From Urinicoccus timonensis (GTDB taxonomy: Bacteria > Bacillota > Clostridia > Tissierellales > Peptoniphilaceae), in the NCBI RefSeq assembly GCF_900232945.1, contig NZ_OCTU01000002.1:124001-188000 (forward strand): a DNA stretch of 64,000 nucleotides, given 5' to 3'. Positions 17,783-26,363 of the stretch are shown piece by piece. The notes below the pieces were generated by a model. The model worked only from the letters and a program-made list of their open reading frames with translations. It was not told the DNA's origin and made no database searches. The first letter of the stretch is position 1, and every line of letters begins with the position of its first letter. The translations under genes and the position numbers were made by a program.

Positions 17783-19200
17783 TGAGAAATAAGTATGAAA
17801 ATCCCTTGACCAGCCGCTATGCCAGCAAGGAAATGTCCTATATCTTTTCCGACGACCACAAGTTCCAAACCTTTCGGAACTTGTGGATCGCCCTGGCCAA
17901 GGCGGAAAAGGAACTGGGACTGTCCATTAGCGACCAACAAATTCAAGACCTGGAAAGGGTCAAGGAAGAAATTGACTACCAAAGAGTAGCAGAAATTGAA
18001 GCCCAAACCCGTCACGACGTCATGGCCCACATCAAGGCCTATGGAGAATTGGCCCCTTCTGCCAAGGGAATCATCCACTGGGGAGCCACCTCTTGCTTCG
18101 TCACAGACAATACAGGCCTAATCCTTATGCGGGAGGGCCTGGACCTGATCTTGAAAAAGCTAAAGGTCCTCATTAAGCAAGTTCGGGACTTTGCCATGGA
18201 CTACAAGGACCTGCCCATCCTGGCCTACACCCACTACCAACCGGCCCAACCCACCACCCTGGGCAAGAGGGCCAGCCTTTGGCTCTACGACCTCTACATG
18301 GACTATGTAGAAATCCAAAGACGCCGGGACCTCCTCCGTTTGAGAGGGGTCAAGGGGACCACAGGAACCCAGGCTTCCTTTATGGAACTCTTTGAAGATG
18401 GGGACAAGGTGGACCAATTGGAGGACTTAGTGGTCAAGGCCATGGGCTTTGACAAGGCCTATGAAGTGACAGGCCAAACCTATTCCAGAAAGGTGGACCA
18501 AGAAATCCTGGCCTCCATCAGCAGCCTGGCCCAAACCATGCACAAGATGACCAACGACCTAAGGATGATGCAACACCAAAAAGAAGTGGAAGAACCCTAT
18601 GAAAAGGGCCAAGTCGGTTCATCTGCCATGGCCTACAAGCGAAACCCCATGCGGTCCGAACGGATTTCTTCCCTGGCCAAGTATGTCATCCAGGCTGCCG
18701 GCAACGGGGCCCTGGTCTATGCCACCCAATGGTTTGAACGGACCCTGGACGATTCAGCCAACCGGAGGATTTCCATTGGAGAGAGCTTTTTGGCCATGGA
18801 CGCCATCTTGGACATTGCTATTAACGTCAGCCAAGGCCTGGTGGTCCATGAAAAGATGATTGAAAAAAATCTCAAGGCAGAACTGCCCTTTATGGCAACA
18901 GAAAATATCCTTATGGAAGCCGTAAAAAGAGGAGGAGACCGGCAAGAACTTCATGAACACATCCGGACCCATTCCCAGGCAGCTGCAGCCCGGGTCAAGG
19001 ACCAAGGCCTATCCAATGACCTCATTGACCGGATTATTGCAGACCCAGCCTTTGGCTTATCCGAAGCAGAGATCCGGGACCTGATTTCTCCGGAAAAATT
19101 CGTGGGACGCAGTCCTCAACAAGTGGAAAGATTGGTCAAGGAAGTCATTGACCCCATCCTCCAGGATGTGGAAGACTACCATGCCCAATTGCACGTCTAA
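17782..19200 (+). CDS. purB: Adenylosuccinate lyase
   Basis: A 472-residue lyase acting twice in purine synthesis (SAICAR and adenylosuccinate cleavage). It opens with NPLTSRYASKEMSYIFSD, has TRHDVMAHIKAYGE and HWGATSCFVTDN, and carries the catalytic signature loop GSSAMAYKRNPMRSERI near residue 277. The start overlaps the stop of the PurD-PurL fusion (TAATG), with AGGAGGGAC upstream. Length fits the Bacillus/human-type long PurB. Confidence 0.96.
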   Translation: MRNKYENPLTSRYASKEMSYIFSDDHKFQTFRNLWIALAKAEKELGLSISDQQIQDLERVKEEIDYQRVAEIEAQTRHDVMAHIKAYGELAPSAKGIIHWGATSCFVTDNTGLILMREGLDLILKKLKVLIKQVRDFAMDYKDLPILAYTHYQPAQPTTLGKRASLWLYDLYMDYVEIQRRRDLLRLRGVKGTTGTQASFMELFEDGDKVDQLEDLVVKAMGFDKAYEVTGQTYSRKVDQEILASISSLAQTMHKMTNDLRMMQHQKEVEEPYEKGQVGSSAMAYKRNPMRSERISSLAKYVIQAAGNGALVYATQWFERTLDDSANRRISIGESFLAMDAILDIAINVSQGLVVHEKMIEKNLKAELPFMATENILMEAVKRGGDRQELHEHIRTHSQAAAARVKDQGLSNDLIDRIIADPAFGLSEAEIRDLISPEKFVGRSPQQVERLVKEVIDPILQDVEDYHAQLHV

Positions 19201-19213
19201 AAGGAGGACTGGA

Positions 19214-19561
19214 ATGGAATTAATCGGATATAAAAAATGCTCAACCTGTAAAAATATTGAAAAACTCTTGGACCAAGAGGGCCTGGACTACCACTACCGG
19301 GAAATTGACAAGGAAACACCCTCTGTGGAGGAACTGAAAGACCTCCACAAGAGGTCAGGCCTAGATATTCAAAAGTTTTTTAACTCCTCAGGTATGGTCT
19401 ACCGGGAATTAAACTTGAAAGACAAGCTCAAGGACATGGACCTGGAAGAAAAATACAAGCTTCTAGCCTCCAACGGCATGTTGATTAAAAGACCCATCCT
19501 GGTGACCAAGGACCAAGTCCTGGTGGGACCCCAGGTAAAAAAATATCTCTTAGGAGAATAA
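19214..19561 (+). CDS. ArsC/Spx-family thioredoxin-fold protein
   Basis: A 115-residue protein of the ArsC/Spx/YffB superfamily. It has the CxxC active site CSTC at residues 9-12 (YKKCSTCKN), the SGLDIQKFFNSSG block and the RPILVTKDQVLVG C-terminal motif. AAGGAGG lies 7 bases upstream of the ATG, 13 bases after purB, and a terminator follows, so it is the last gene of the purine operon. True arsenate reductase, an Spx-type regulator or a glutathione-independent reductase are all possible; the purine context suggests none of them clearly. Confidence 0.85.
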   Translation: MELIGYKKCSTCKNIEKLLDQEGLDYHYREIDKETPSVEELKDLHKRSGLDIQKFFNSSGMVYRELNLKDKLKDMDLEEKYKLLASNGMLIKRPILVTKDQVLVGPQVKKYLLGE

Positions 19562-19564
19562 ATG

Positions 19565-19598
19565 AAATCCCCCCATCTACGGATGGAGGGATTTTTTG
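19565..19598 (+). terminator. Terminator of the purine operon
   Basis: AAATCCCCCCATC pairs with GATGGAGGGATTT around loop TACG, and a T run follows. Confidence 0.9.
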
Positions 19599-19721
19599 CT
19601 TATAGACAAAATAAATGGTCTGTGTAAAATTTAAAAAAACTTTACCTGGCTGAAAAAGAAAACTTACATGGGTATGGTAGGATAAAAGAAGTTAAGTTGA
19701 CATGAAATAGGGGGAATAAAA

Positions 19722-19907
19722 TTGAAAGAAAACCAATTAAAAGTAAAAATTTTTACAGCTTTGACCCTGGCAATGGGGGTTGCCTCTCTTGTACTATTGA
19801 TTTTAAAGGTGGTCTCTACAGAAAGTGCTTTAATTCTCCTGTCTTTAGGACTTGTATGCCAGGGATTTTTGAATTTGGAAAAAGGAAATAAGCTTACTTC
19901 CAAGTGA
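19722..19907 (+). CDS. Small two-helix membrane protein, unknown function
   Basis: A 61-residue frame starting at TTG 19722 with GGGGGAA seven bases upstream. Residues 1-8 are charged, followed by two hydrophobic helices (about 9-28 and 35-52) and a basic tail (LEKGNKLTSK). It stands alone between two terminators. I recognise no family. The start codon, ribosome site and its own terminator argue that it is real. Confidence 0.55.
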   Translation: MKENQLKVKIFTALTLAMGVASLVLLILKVVSTESALILLSLGLVCQGFLNLEKGNKLTSK

Positions 19908-19916
19908 AAATGTAAA

Positions 19917-19957
19917 AGCAAAAAGCGATTAAGATTTTTCTTAATCGCTTTTTGCTT
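19917..19957. terminator. Bidirectional terminator, 19-bp perfect stem
   Basis: Arms at 19917-19935 and 19939-19957 are exact reverse complements around a 3-base TTT spacer. The element sits between the plus-strand small membrane protein and the minus-strand DUF3169 gene and can serve both. Confidence 0.85.
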
Positions 19958-19973
19958 GGATGATGATTTTTGG

Positions 19974-20705
19974 TCACACAGAATAGTGGTGGAAGCTAAT
20001 GAGGCCAATGGACAGGAGGACAAGGAGAAGGAGAAAGGGGGCCAGGCCCACAAAGTGGACGGTGGACACAAAAAAGAGGAGGAGGCTACAGACCCCAATA
20101 CTGGGCATGAGGATGGTGAAGGCCTTGTAACCAGCCCGGTAGATTTCCAATTGTTCTCGTTCGTCGGAGGATTCCAGTCTTTTTTTGGCATAGGAAAAGG
20201 ACAGGGTGTCACTATAGAGGTCGGGCCGGTAGCTATGGATAAAGTCCACCAGTCTTTTTTGGAAATAGACCAGAAAGACTGAGAGAACAATGAAATAGAC
20301 CAGGGATAAAAAGATGGTTTTTACACCAGGATTTTGGTTGGGACTCCTAAAGAGGCTGCTAGCCATATAGAGCATAAAGAAGAAAAAGTTAAAGACGCTA
20401 GCTAGATGGATATAGAGGTTGGATCGTTTGATGGAGCCTTCTCGTAAAAGGTCCCGGTCCAGGGCCAGGTCTTCTGAAACTTGTTTTTTCCCTCGAAAAT
20501 AAGCTCCCAGGGCCAGGAGGGTCAAGGCCAGGGGAAGGACCAGGTAGATGGTAAAGGCATGCTTGAAGTAAAAGGCTTCTAAATTCCGGTTGAGGGAGAG
20601 AAGGAGCTCATCTATTTGGATTCGAGATGCAAAGATTCCTGTCAAGGCTCCCAGGACCATTAAAAGGATTAGACGGACAGTAAAGTTACTTTTCAATTTT
20701 TTCAT
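19974..20705 (-). CDS. DUF3169-like membrane protein
   Basis: A 243-residue protein with five to six hydrophobic segments: about residues 11-27, 47-70, 100-117, 130-148 and two near the C-terminus. A charged cytoplasmic stretch (YAKKRLESSDEREQLEIYRA) lies between. Length and topology resemble the DUF3169 family of Firmicutes, which often sits beside XRE regulators and CPBP proteases; this call is from memory and is moderate. Its start overlaps the end of the CPBP gene by 20 nt, making it the third gene of an xre-CPBP-DUF3169 unit. Function unknown. Confidence 0.55.
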   Translation of the reverse strand: MKKLKSNFTVRLILLMVLGALTGIFASRIQIDELLLSLNRNLEAFYFKHAFTIYLVLPLALTLLALGAYFRGKKQVSEDLALDRDLLREGSIKRSNLYIHLASVFNFFFFMLYMASSLFRSPNQNPGVKTIFLSLVYFIVLSVFLVYFQKRLVDFIHSYRPDLYSDTLSFSYAKKRLESSDEREQLEIYRAGYKAFTILMPSIGVCSLLLFFVSTVHFVGLAPFLLLLVLLSIGLISFHHYSV

Positions 20706-21762
20706 GGGGAACCTCCAATTTCTCGATGTCTTCTTGGATTTCCTTCAGGTCAGGACGACGGTGGACAGACTTTCTATTGTAGGGACTAAAAATAAAGCTT
20801 CCAAAAAGGACCAACATCAAAAGTCCATTAATTAGGACAGATGGCCAGGTTAGGACTTGGTTTTCAATAACAGAGGGGTCCATATTTTTGCTAAAGAGCA
20901 GGAGTAGGTTGTTGTTAAAATAGTGGATCAAAACCGGGGTCCAAAGGGACTTGCTATAGTTATAGGCAAAGGAAAAGAAGATTCCATAGCTGACACAGAC
21001 AAAAAGCTGGTTGACCAGGCTCATGAGGCCACTTCCCGGAGCTGAATAGAAAAAGAGGTTGAGGGGGAGGTGCCAGATTCCCCAGGCCAGGCCCAAAAGG
21101 AGGGTTCCCTGGACCATGCCAAACTTCTTTTGCAAGAGAGGTTGGAGGTAAAAGCGCCAACCAAATTCTTCTCCAAAGAAAAAGATATAGGTTAGAGGAA
21201 GGTTTATTATTAAAGCTAGAATATAGAGGAACCTTTCTTTAGTCAGATAGCTTAAAATTTCTCCCGAATTCCCTTCTAAGAAGGTGGATAAAAAGGCCCT
21301 TAAAAAATAAAGTAGTAAGAAGATTCCCAGGGTGCCTAGGATTCTCTTTTTATGGGAAAGGTCTAAATGAAAGGACTTTCTCAAACCTTTAGGCATACGA
21401 AAGATGACCACTAAAAAGATTAGGGAAAAGAGACTAGCCAGGATTCCCTGTACTATAGTTAGGATTCCTTGCACTAGAACAGGGGGAAGGCCCTTAATAA
21501 ACAGAGAGGCCAGACTGGCTAAGAGATAGAGTATGGAAAAAACCAGATAGGTAATACAAAGGGTTTTTAGCTTTCCAGGCTTTTTTTCTGTCAGCAAAAT
21601 TGCAATCATAACGCCTAGGGCAGGAGTCAGCATTTGAAACTGGGGAAAGAAAGAAATATTCAATCCCTTGCTCTTTCCATAATAGATGAGTCCTCCCAAT
21701 AAAAAGGGCAAAAGGTAGGCAGTTAAGAGAAAAATTAAGGCTTGTTTTTTAGTTTTAGTCAT
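20686..21762 (-). CDS. CPBP-family intramembrane metalloprotease
   Basis: A 358-residue multi-pass membrane protein with eight or more hydrophobic segments. The CPBP (Abi, CaaX-protease-like) motifs are present: EEFGWR (motif EExxxR), GIWHLPLN (motif FxxxH-like histidine) and a later HYFNNN. Relatives include bacteriocin self-immunity proteins and prenyl-protein proteases. I start it at 21762, where AGGAGG lies 9 bases upstream; the start overlaps the xre stop by 8 nt. It is co-regulated with the XRE repressor from one promoter with two operators. Confidence 0.85.
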   Translation of the reverse strand: MTKTKKQALIFLLTAYLLPFLLGGLIYYGKSKGLNISFFPQFQMLTPALGVMIAILLTEKKPGKLKTLCITYLVFSILYLLASLASLFIKGLPPVLVQGILTIVQGILASLFSLIFLVVIFRMPKGLRKSFHLDLSHKKRILGTLGIFLLLYFLRAFLSTFLEGNSGEILSYLTKERFLYILALIINLPLTYIFFFGEEFGWRFYLQPLLQKKFGMVQGTLLLGLAWGIWHLPLNLFFYSAPGSGLMSLVNQLFVCVSYGIFFSFAYNYSKSLWTPVLIHYFNNNLLLLFSKNMDPSVIENQVLTWPSVLINGLLMLVLFGSFIFSPYNRKSVHRRPDLKEIQEDIEKLEVPHEKIEK

Positions 21763-21970
21763 GGTTTTCATCCTCCTTGTAGGTAAATAAGTCTTCAACC
21801 TGGCAATCCAAAACCTGGGCCAGCCGGAGACAAACCACAATGGAGGGGTGGTAGTCTCCTCGTTCGATTAGGGAGATGGTTTGTCGACTGACTCCCACCA
21901 GGGCTCCCAGGTCGGCCTGGTTGTACTTGTGTTCTTTTCGTTTTTCTTGAAGGCAATTATAGAGGGGCAT
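21755..21970 (-). CDS. XRE-family transcriptional regulator
   Basis: A 71-residue protein that is essentially one HTH_3 domain (NQADLGALVGVSRQTISLIERGDYHPSIVVCLRLAQVL), ending VEDLFTYKEDENHD, the size of YozG/PlcR-type mini-repressors. The start at 21970 has GAAAGGA upstream; a longer frame would run through the operator. Its promoter carries two copies of a 16-bp palindrome, so negative autoregulation of the xre-CPBP-DUF3169 unit is likely. Confidence 0.9.
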   Translation of the reverse strand: MPLYNCLQEKRKEHKYNQADLGALVGVSRQTISLIERGDYHPSIVVCLRLAQVLDCQVEDLFTYKEDENHD

Positions 21971-21989
21971 GGCAAATCCTTTCTTAAAA

Positions 21990-22043
21990 TTGACAAGTAT
22001 ATTTGTCAATTCTTATTATAATTATGACAAGTATCTTTGTCAA
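21990..22043 (-). promoter_or_regulatory. xre promoter with two palindromic operators
   Basis: On the minus strand, -35 TTGACA (22038-22043) and -10 TATAAT (22015-22020) are both perfect with a 17-bp spacer. Two near-identical palindromes GACAA-N6-TTGTC lie at 22026-22041 (overlapping the -35 and spacer) and 21992-22007 (at or just after the start of transcription), 34 bp apart centre to centre. A small HTH dimer bound at both would block polymerase. Confidence 0.85.
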
Positions 22044-22049
22044 TAAGAA

Positions 22050-22084
22050 AAAGAAAAAATCCAACCGCCTAGACGGTTGGACCT
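22050..22084 (-). terminator. Terminator of the GerMN lipoprotein gene
   Basis: On the minus strand TCCAACCG and CGGTTGGA form an 8-bp stem with loop TCTAGG, followed by a T-rich tract. Confidence 0.85.
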
Positions 22085-22096
22085 TTACTTTTTAAA

Positions 22097-22720
22097 TCAA
22101 TCTACAGTTTGGAAGACCCGGCCATTGGAAATATCATAGTGGCCTAGGATACTTTCAGCTTCTTGGCCATCTACCAGGAAGCGGACGCCGTCAATTTCAG
22201 AAAAACTGCTTAGGCTCTTGACGATTTGGCCGATAAAGAGTTCTTCGTCCAAGTCGCCGCCACCGGCCAAGGCAGACTTAGCAACATCAACCACGGCAAT
22301 GGAGTCTTCCACTTGGACCTTTAAGATCGATCCCTTGGGGACGAAGTTTGTGGCATCCTTTAAGGGGTCATCTGGGTCGTCGGAGGGATAGGGGCCCTTT
22401 TCCAAGAGGTCAATAACAGCAGCTGCAAGATTGTCCTTGTTGGAATCGTAGCTGATAGAGCTTGGTGCTTGAATGTATTTGGGTTCGGCAAGTCCTTCTT
22501 GGACATAGGCCTTGCTGGGGAAGAAGAGACTACCTTGAGTCTTGATGGTTTCTTGGTCAGCTTCTTCTGTCGGGGCATCCTTATTTTGGGTCACTTGGAC
22601 TTGATTGGAGTCCTTGTTACTTGTATTTTCTTGATTTTGGTCTGGAGCCTTGTCACAGGCCAGGGTCAAGACCATAAGACCCACCAAGGTCAAGACCCTT
22701 AAGAATAGTTTTTTATTCAT
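22097..22720 (-). CDS. GerMN-domain lipoprotein
   Basis: A 207-residue lipoprotein with lipobox LTLAC (Cys22), a polar Gln/Asn/Glu-rich linker to about residue 60, and a GerMN domain. Features of the domain are LFFPSKAYVQEG, AAAVIDLLEKGP, VPKGSILKVQVEDSIAVVDVAKSAL and IVKSLSSFSEIDGVRFLVDG. GerMN domains occur in GerM, a spore-envelope protein, and in LpqB-type lipoproteins, but also in non-sporulating Firmicutes; nothing here indicates sporulation. GGAGGT lies 5 bases before the ATG. It is monocistronic with its own terminator. Confidence 0.85.
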   Translation of the reverse strand: MNKKLFLRVLTLVGLMVLTLACDKAPDQNQENTSNKDSNQVQVTQNKDAPTEEADQETIKTQGSLFFPSKAYVQEGLAEPKYIQAPSSISYDSNKDNLAAAVIDLLEKGPYPSDDPDDPLKDATNFVPKGSILKVQVEDSIAVVDVAKSALAGGGDLDEELFIGQIVKSLSSFSEIDGVRFLVDGQEAESILGHYDISNGRVFQTVD

Positions 22721-22794
22721 AAATAACCTCCATTAGTGTATAATAGTCTTATTCTGTTTTTACCCAGAAATGACCAAGCTACACAAAATTTACC

Positions 22795-22824
22795 TTGAAT
22801 AAAGAAAAAGATTAAGGGTATATA
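22795..22824 (+). promoter_or_regulatory. Likely ftsH promoter
   Basis: -35 TTGAAT (22795-22800) and -10 TATATA (22819-22824) with 18-bp spacing, about 38 bases before the ftsH ATG. Confidence 0.55.
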
Positions 22825-22862
22825 AATTAAATGGAAAGAATAGAAAGGACGTAGCAAGTTAA

Positions 22863-24728
22863 ATGAAAAAAAAGGATAAAAAACCGAATAAAAACAAGCA
22901 ATGGTTTAAAAAACCCATGTTTTTATTTTACGCTATAGCCATTATCGGCGTTTTTGCCTTTCAAGCTCTAGTCTATCCCAAGCTGCAGGGCCCCAAAGAA
23001 GAAGTAAAAGTTGTGGGTTATGGAACTTTCTTAGACCAACTGGCAGAAGGGAAAATCAACCAAGTCCATGTGGCAGACAAGAAAATAACCTATGACCTCA
23101 AGGTCCCAGGTAAGAAAGAAGGGCCCAAGTATGAAACGGCCCGGATGGAAGACCTAAACTTGGTGGACCGACTCCACCAAGGGAAGATTGAAGGGTTTGA
23201 ACGAATCTACCCTGTGGAAATCAACCCAGTTTTAGGGTCTATTGTCAGCTTTGTCTTGACCTTTGTCTTCTTTATAGCAGTAGCCCAGCTCCTGATGTAT
23301 ATGCTCAACAAGCGGATGGGAGAAGGCGGCGTAGGCCCCATGAGTTTTGGCAAGTCCAATGCCAAGATCTATGACCAGTCCGTGGAAGGCATGACCTTTG
23401 ACAATGTGGCCGGCCAAGATGAGGCCAAGGAAGCCCTAAAGGAAATTGTGGACTTCCTCCACAATCCCAAAAAATATGCAGCCATTGGGGCCAAGCTTCC
23501 CAAAGGAGCCCTCTTGGTAGGTCCTCCAGGAACAGGGAAGACCCTTATGGCCCAAGCCGTAGCTGGAGAAGCCAAGGTTCCCTTCTTCTCCATCTCTGGG
23601 TCTGAATTTGTTGAAATGTTTGTAGGTCTGGGGGCCTCCAAGGTCCGGGACCTCTTTAAACAAGCCAACGAAAAGGCCCCCTGTATCGTCTTTATCGATG
23701 AAATTGACACCATTGGGAAAAAACGGGACGGGGCCGGATTTTCTGGAAATGATGAAAGAGAACAGACCCTCAACCAACTTTTGGCAGAAATGGATGGTTT
23801 TGAAGGCAAGTCCGGAGTCGTAATCCTAGCCGCTACCAACCGGCCTGAATCTCTGGACCCGGCCCTCTTAAGACCAGGCCGTTTTGACCGACGGATCCCT
23901 GTAGAACTTCCAGACTTAGCTGGTCGGGAAGCCATCTTAAAGGTCCATGCCAAGAAGATTAAAAAAGATGCCAACATCGACTACAATGCCATTGCCCGGG
24001 CCACAGCCGGAGCTTCCGGTGCAGACCTGGCCAATATGGTTAACGAAGGGGCCCTGAGGGCCGTTCGCCAGGGCCGGAGTGAAATGACCCAGGAGGACTT
24101 AGAAGAATCCGTTGAAGTAGTCTTAGCAGGCTATGAACGGAAAAACATGGTCATTAGCCCCAAGGAAAAAGAAATGATTGCCTACCATGAAGTGGGCCAT
24201 GCCCTGGTGGCAGCCATGCAAAGTGATTCCGCTCCAGTCCACAAGATTACCATTATCCCCAGGACTTCCGGAGCCCTGGGCTACACCATGCAGGTGGATG
24301 AGGAAGAAAAATTCCTCATGAGCCAGGAAGAAGCCTACCAAAAGATTGTCACCTTTACCGGGGGACGGTCTGCCGAAGAATTGATCTTTAATACCCGGAC
24401 TTCCGGAGCCTCCAATGACATTGAGCAGGCCACCAAGATTGCCCGGGCCATGATTACCCGTTTCGGTATGAGCGACAAGTTTGGCATGGTGGCCATGGAA
24501 AGTGTCACCAACCAATACCTGGGCGGGGACACCAGCTTGCAAGTATCTCCCGATACAGCCCATTTGATTGACCAGGAAGTCGAAAAACTCATTGCCAAGG
24601 CCCACAACCAGGCCATCACCATCTTAAAAGAAAATATGGAAGCCCTCCATGAAATCTCCCGCTACCTTTTGAACAAGGAAACCATCACCGGGGAAGAATT
24701 TATGGAAATTTTGGCCAAGTACAAATAA
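22863..24728 (+). CDS. ftsH: ATP-dependent zinc metalloprotease FtsH
   Basis: A 621-residue membrane protease for misassembled membrane proteins and short-lived regulators. Two membrane helices (about 20-39 and 121-146) flank an extracytoplasmic domain. The AAA module has Walker A GPPGTGKT (220-227), Walker [12 protein letters not shown], the second region of homology ([10 protein letters not shown]) and pore motif FVG. The zinc site HEVGH is at 442-446. The gene is followed by a clear terminator. The N-terminus is very lysine-rich. Confidence 0.97.
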   Translation: MKKKDKKPNKNKQWFKKPMFLFYAIAIIGVFAFQALVYPKLQGPKEEVKVVGYGTFLDQLAEGKINQVHVADKKITYDLKVPGKKEGPKYETARMEDLNLVDRLHQGKIEGFERIYPVEINPVLGSIVSFVLTFVFFIAVAQLLMYMLNKRMGEGGVGPMSFGKSNAKIYDQSVEGMTFDNVAGQDEAKEALKEIVDFLHNPKKYAAIGAKLPKGALLVGPPGTGKTLMAQAVAGEAKVPFFSISGSEFVEMFVGLGASKVRDLFKQANEKAPCIVFIDEIDTIGKKRDGAGFSGNDEREQTLNQLLAEMDGFEGKSGVVILAATNRPESLDPALLRPGRFDRRIPVELPDLAGREAILKVHAKKIKKDANIDYNAIARATAGASGADLANMVNEGALRAVRQGRSEMTQEDLEESVEVVLAGYERKNMVISPKEKEMIAYHEVGHALVAAMQSDSAPVHKITIIPRTSGALGYTMQVDEEEKFLMSQEEAYQKIVTFTGGRSAEELIFNTRTSGASNDIEQATKIARAMITRFGMSDKFGMVAMESVTNQYLGGDTSLQVSPDTAHLIDQEVEKLIAKAHNQAITILKENMEALHEISRYLLNKETITGEEFMEILAKYK

Positions 24729-24756
24729 AAGAACCGATTTTTTCGGTTCTTTTTTC
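24728..24756 (+). terminator. Terminator of ftsH
   Basis: AAGAACCGA and TCGGTTCTT pair around a T loop and are followed by TTTTTT. Confidence 0.88.
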
Positions 24757-24811
24757 TCTTTTGTGGTAAAATAAGAAAAGAAAATAGTTTCTTACATTAA
24801 AGGAGGAAAAG

Positions 24812-25552
24812 ATGAAAAAATTATTTCCAATTCTGGCCATCCTCTCCCTCCTAGTCCTGGTGGCCTGTCAGCCCCAGGCCAGTCCGGAAGGAGCTGGAGA
24901 AAAGCCAGAAATTAGCCAAGAGAGAATCTTGGCCGACTTAAAAGAAGCCGATGAAAAAGACAATCCCTATAAAAGAGGCGACTACATAGCCTATAGCTTG
25001 ACCATGGTAAAAGAAGTGGAAGAAGGCCAAAAAACCTCCGTTCTTCTTTGGGTCTGGAGCCAGGGCTATAGCTTTTCTCAAGGGATTTTTAAAGCCGAGT
25101 CCGGCTATTCCATGCCCATGAAGCTGGTCTATGGATCCCAAGATGGGAAGCTCCAAGAAATCATCCAGCCCCGAGATGGATCTGAGTACGCCCCTTCGGT
25201 TTTAGAAATGGCCGGAGGAGATAAAAAATTAGCAGACAGCTTGATGGAAAGACCCGATTCCCAGAAAGACTATGACCAGCTCATGGAAAGTCTGGCTCAA
25301 GATGCCAAGGCCAAGGGTCTGGAAGGCTTTAGCCATAAGATAGACCAAATTCCCGGCTATGAAAAAGATGTAGTTTATATCAAGACCGGACCCAACCACA
25401 TTCCCGGAACAGTGGAAATTGCAAAAAAAGCAGACTATGACCAAGCCAAGGCCCGGCTGGGGACAGAAAACTGGACCTACTGTCCCAGTGTCCTCTACCA
25501 TGAAAAAACTGGCCTGGCCTTGGAGTCCATTATTGATTCTTTTGAAGACTAG
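24812..25552 (+). CDS. Lipoprotein of unknown function
   Basis: A 246-residue protein with a lipoprotein signal (LVLVAC, Cys19). The mature part is mixed alpha/beta by appearance, with DYIAYSLTMVKEVEEGQKTSVLLWVWSQG early and a late segment (VYIKTGPNHIPGTVEIAKKA) resembling nothing I can name. AAAGGAGG stands upstream of the ATG. It lies 9 bases before a second lipoprotein gene with a very similar signal peptide, and the pair shares the terminator at 26270. No function can be assigned. Confidence 0.75.
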   Translation: MKKLFPILAILSLLVLVACQPQASPEGAGEKPEISQERILADLKEADEKDNPYKRGDYIAYSLTMVKEVEEGQKTSVLLWVWSQGYSFSQGIFKAESGYSMPMKLVYGSQDGKLQEIIQPRDGSEYAPSVLEMAGGDKKLADSLMERPDSQKDYDQLMESLAQDAKAKGLEGFSHKIDQIPGYEKDVVYIKTGPNHIPGTVEIAKKADYDQAKARLGTENWTYCPSVLYHEKTGLALESIIDSFED

Positions 25553-25561
25553 GAGAAGGCA

Positions 25562-26197
25562 ATGAAAAAAATCTTAAAAATCCTCCTTGGCCTGGCCTTA
25601 ATTTGCCTAGTGGCCTGCCAAGGAGAAAAAGAAGCCAGCCAATCAGTCCTGGCCCCCATGGTCCGGATCAAGGGCCGGCTCTACCTGTCCACCGGCTATG
25701 TCAACAGCCTGGTGACCTGTGGAACGGCCGATGGACAAATTACATCCACCGTCCCCAATAGCCAAGAACCCCGGGAAGACAACCAGTCCAACTTTGGCAA
25801 GGGCTATGACTGGCAGGTTTGGGAGGGAGGCTATGTCAATGTAAAAATTGGCGACCAGTGGATCCTCTTCCAAAATATAGCCATGGATAGCAATCAAATT
25901 CCCACCTGTGTGGCCCATTTCAAGGCCCGGGTCCTGGAGACAGAAGAAGACCGACTTTTAGTCCAAGCCACAGAAATAGACGACGGGTTTGTCTTACTTA
26001 AAAGAGCATTGACCAAGCCCATTAGCCTGCCCATAGACAACCTAGACTATGCCAAAGATGGCCAGGTCACGACACAAGGTCTAGAGGGCAAGGAAGTGGA
26101 AGTTTGGTTTGACGGCAAAATCGACCAGGAGGAGCCGGAAAAATCCACCCCTATTTTCCTGGGCCAAATCTACAAGATCCAGGTCCTGGAAGACTAA
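25562..26197 (+). CDS. Lipoprotein of unknown function, second of a pair
   Basis: A 211-residue lipoprotein (lipobox CLVAC, Cys19). The mature protein contains RIKGRLYLSTGYVNSLVTCGTADGQI near residue 35, a pattern seen in small beta-rich secreted proteins, and VLETEEDRLLVQATEIDDGF, which looks like an OB-like beta strand series. The first start is ATG 25562, with AGGAGAAGG upstream and only 9 bases from the previous lipoprotein. Function unknown; co-expression with the neighbour is likely. Confidence 0.72.
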   Translation: MKKILKILLGLALICLVACQGEKEASQSVLAPMVRIKGRLYLSTGYVNSLVTCGTADGQITSTVPNSQEPREDNQSNFGKGYDWQVWEGGYVNVKIGDQWILFQNIAMDSNQIPTCVAHFKARVLETEEDRLLVQATEIDDGFVLLKRALTKPISLPIDNLDYAKDGQVTTQGLEGKEVEVWFDGKIDQEEPEKSTPIFLGQIYKIQVLED

Positions 26198-26269
26198 AAA
26201 GAGTCTAGAAACAAAAAATAGAGGACAGGTTTAATTTTTCATTAGACCTAGATTCCTAAAAAGACAAGA

Positions 26270-26299
26270 CCCCCTGTAGATGGAACAGGGGGCTTTTTT
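26270..26299 (+). terminator. Terminator of the lipoprotein pair
   Basis: CCCCCTGT and ACAGGGGG form an 8-bp stem with a 7-base loop, followed by CTTTTTT. Confidence 0.9.
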
Positions 26300-26311
26300 C
26301 TAAAAGTTCAA

Positions 26312-26341
26312 TTGTACCTCCCAGCCAATATTTAGTATAAT
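26312..26341 (+). promoter_or_regulatory. Promoter of the cysteine desulfidase gene
   Basis: -35 TTGTAC (26312-26317) and perfect -10 TATAAT (26336-26341), spacing 18 bp, 23 bases before the chosen start. Confidence 0.7.
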
Positions 26342-26363
26342 AAAAGTGAAAAGGAGTGGACTT

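Noticed and set aside
22097..22720. GerMN lipoprotein as evidence of sporulation
   Set aside because: GerMN domains occur in non-sporulating bacteria, and no other sporulation gene is in the window.
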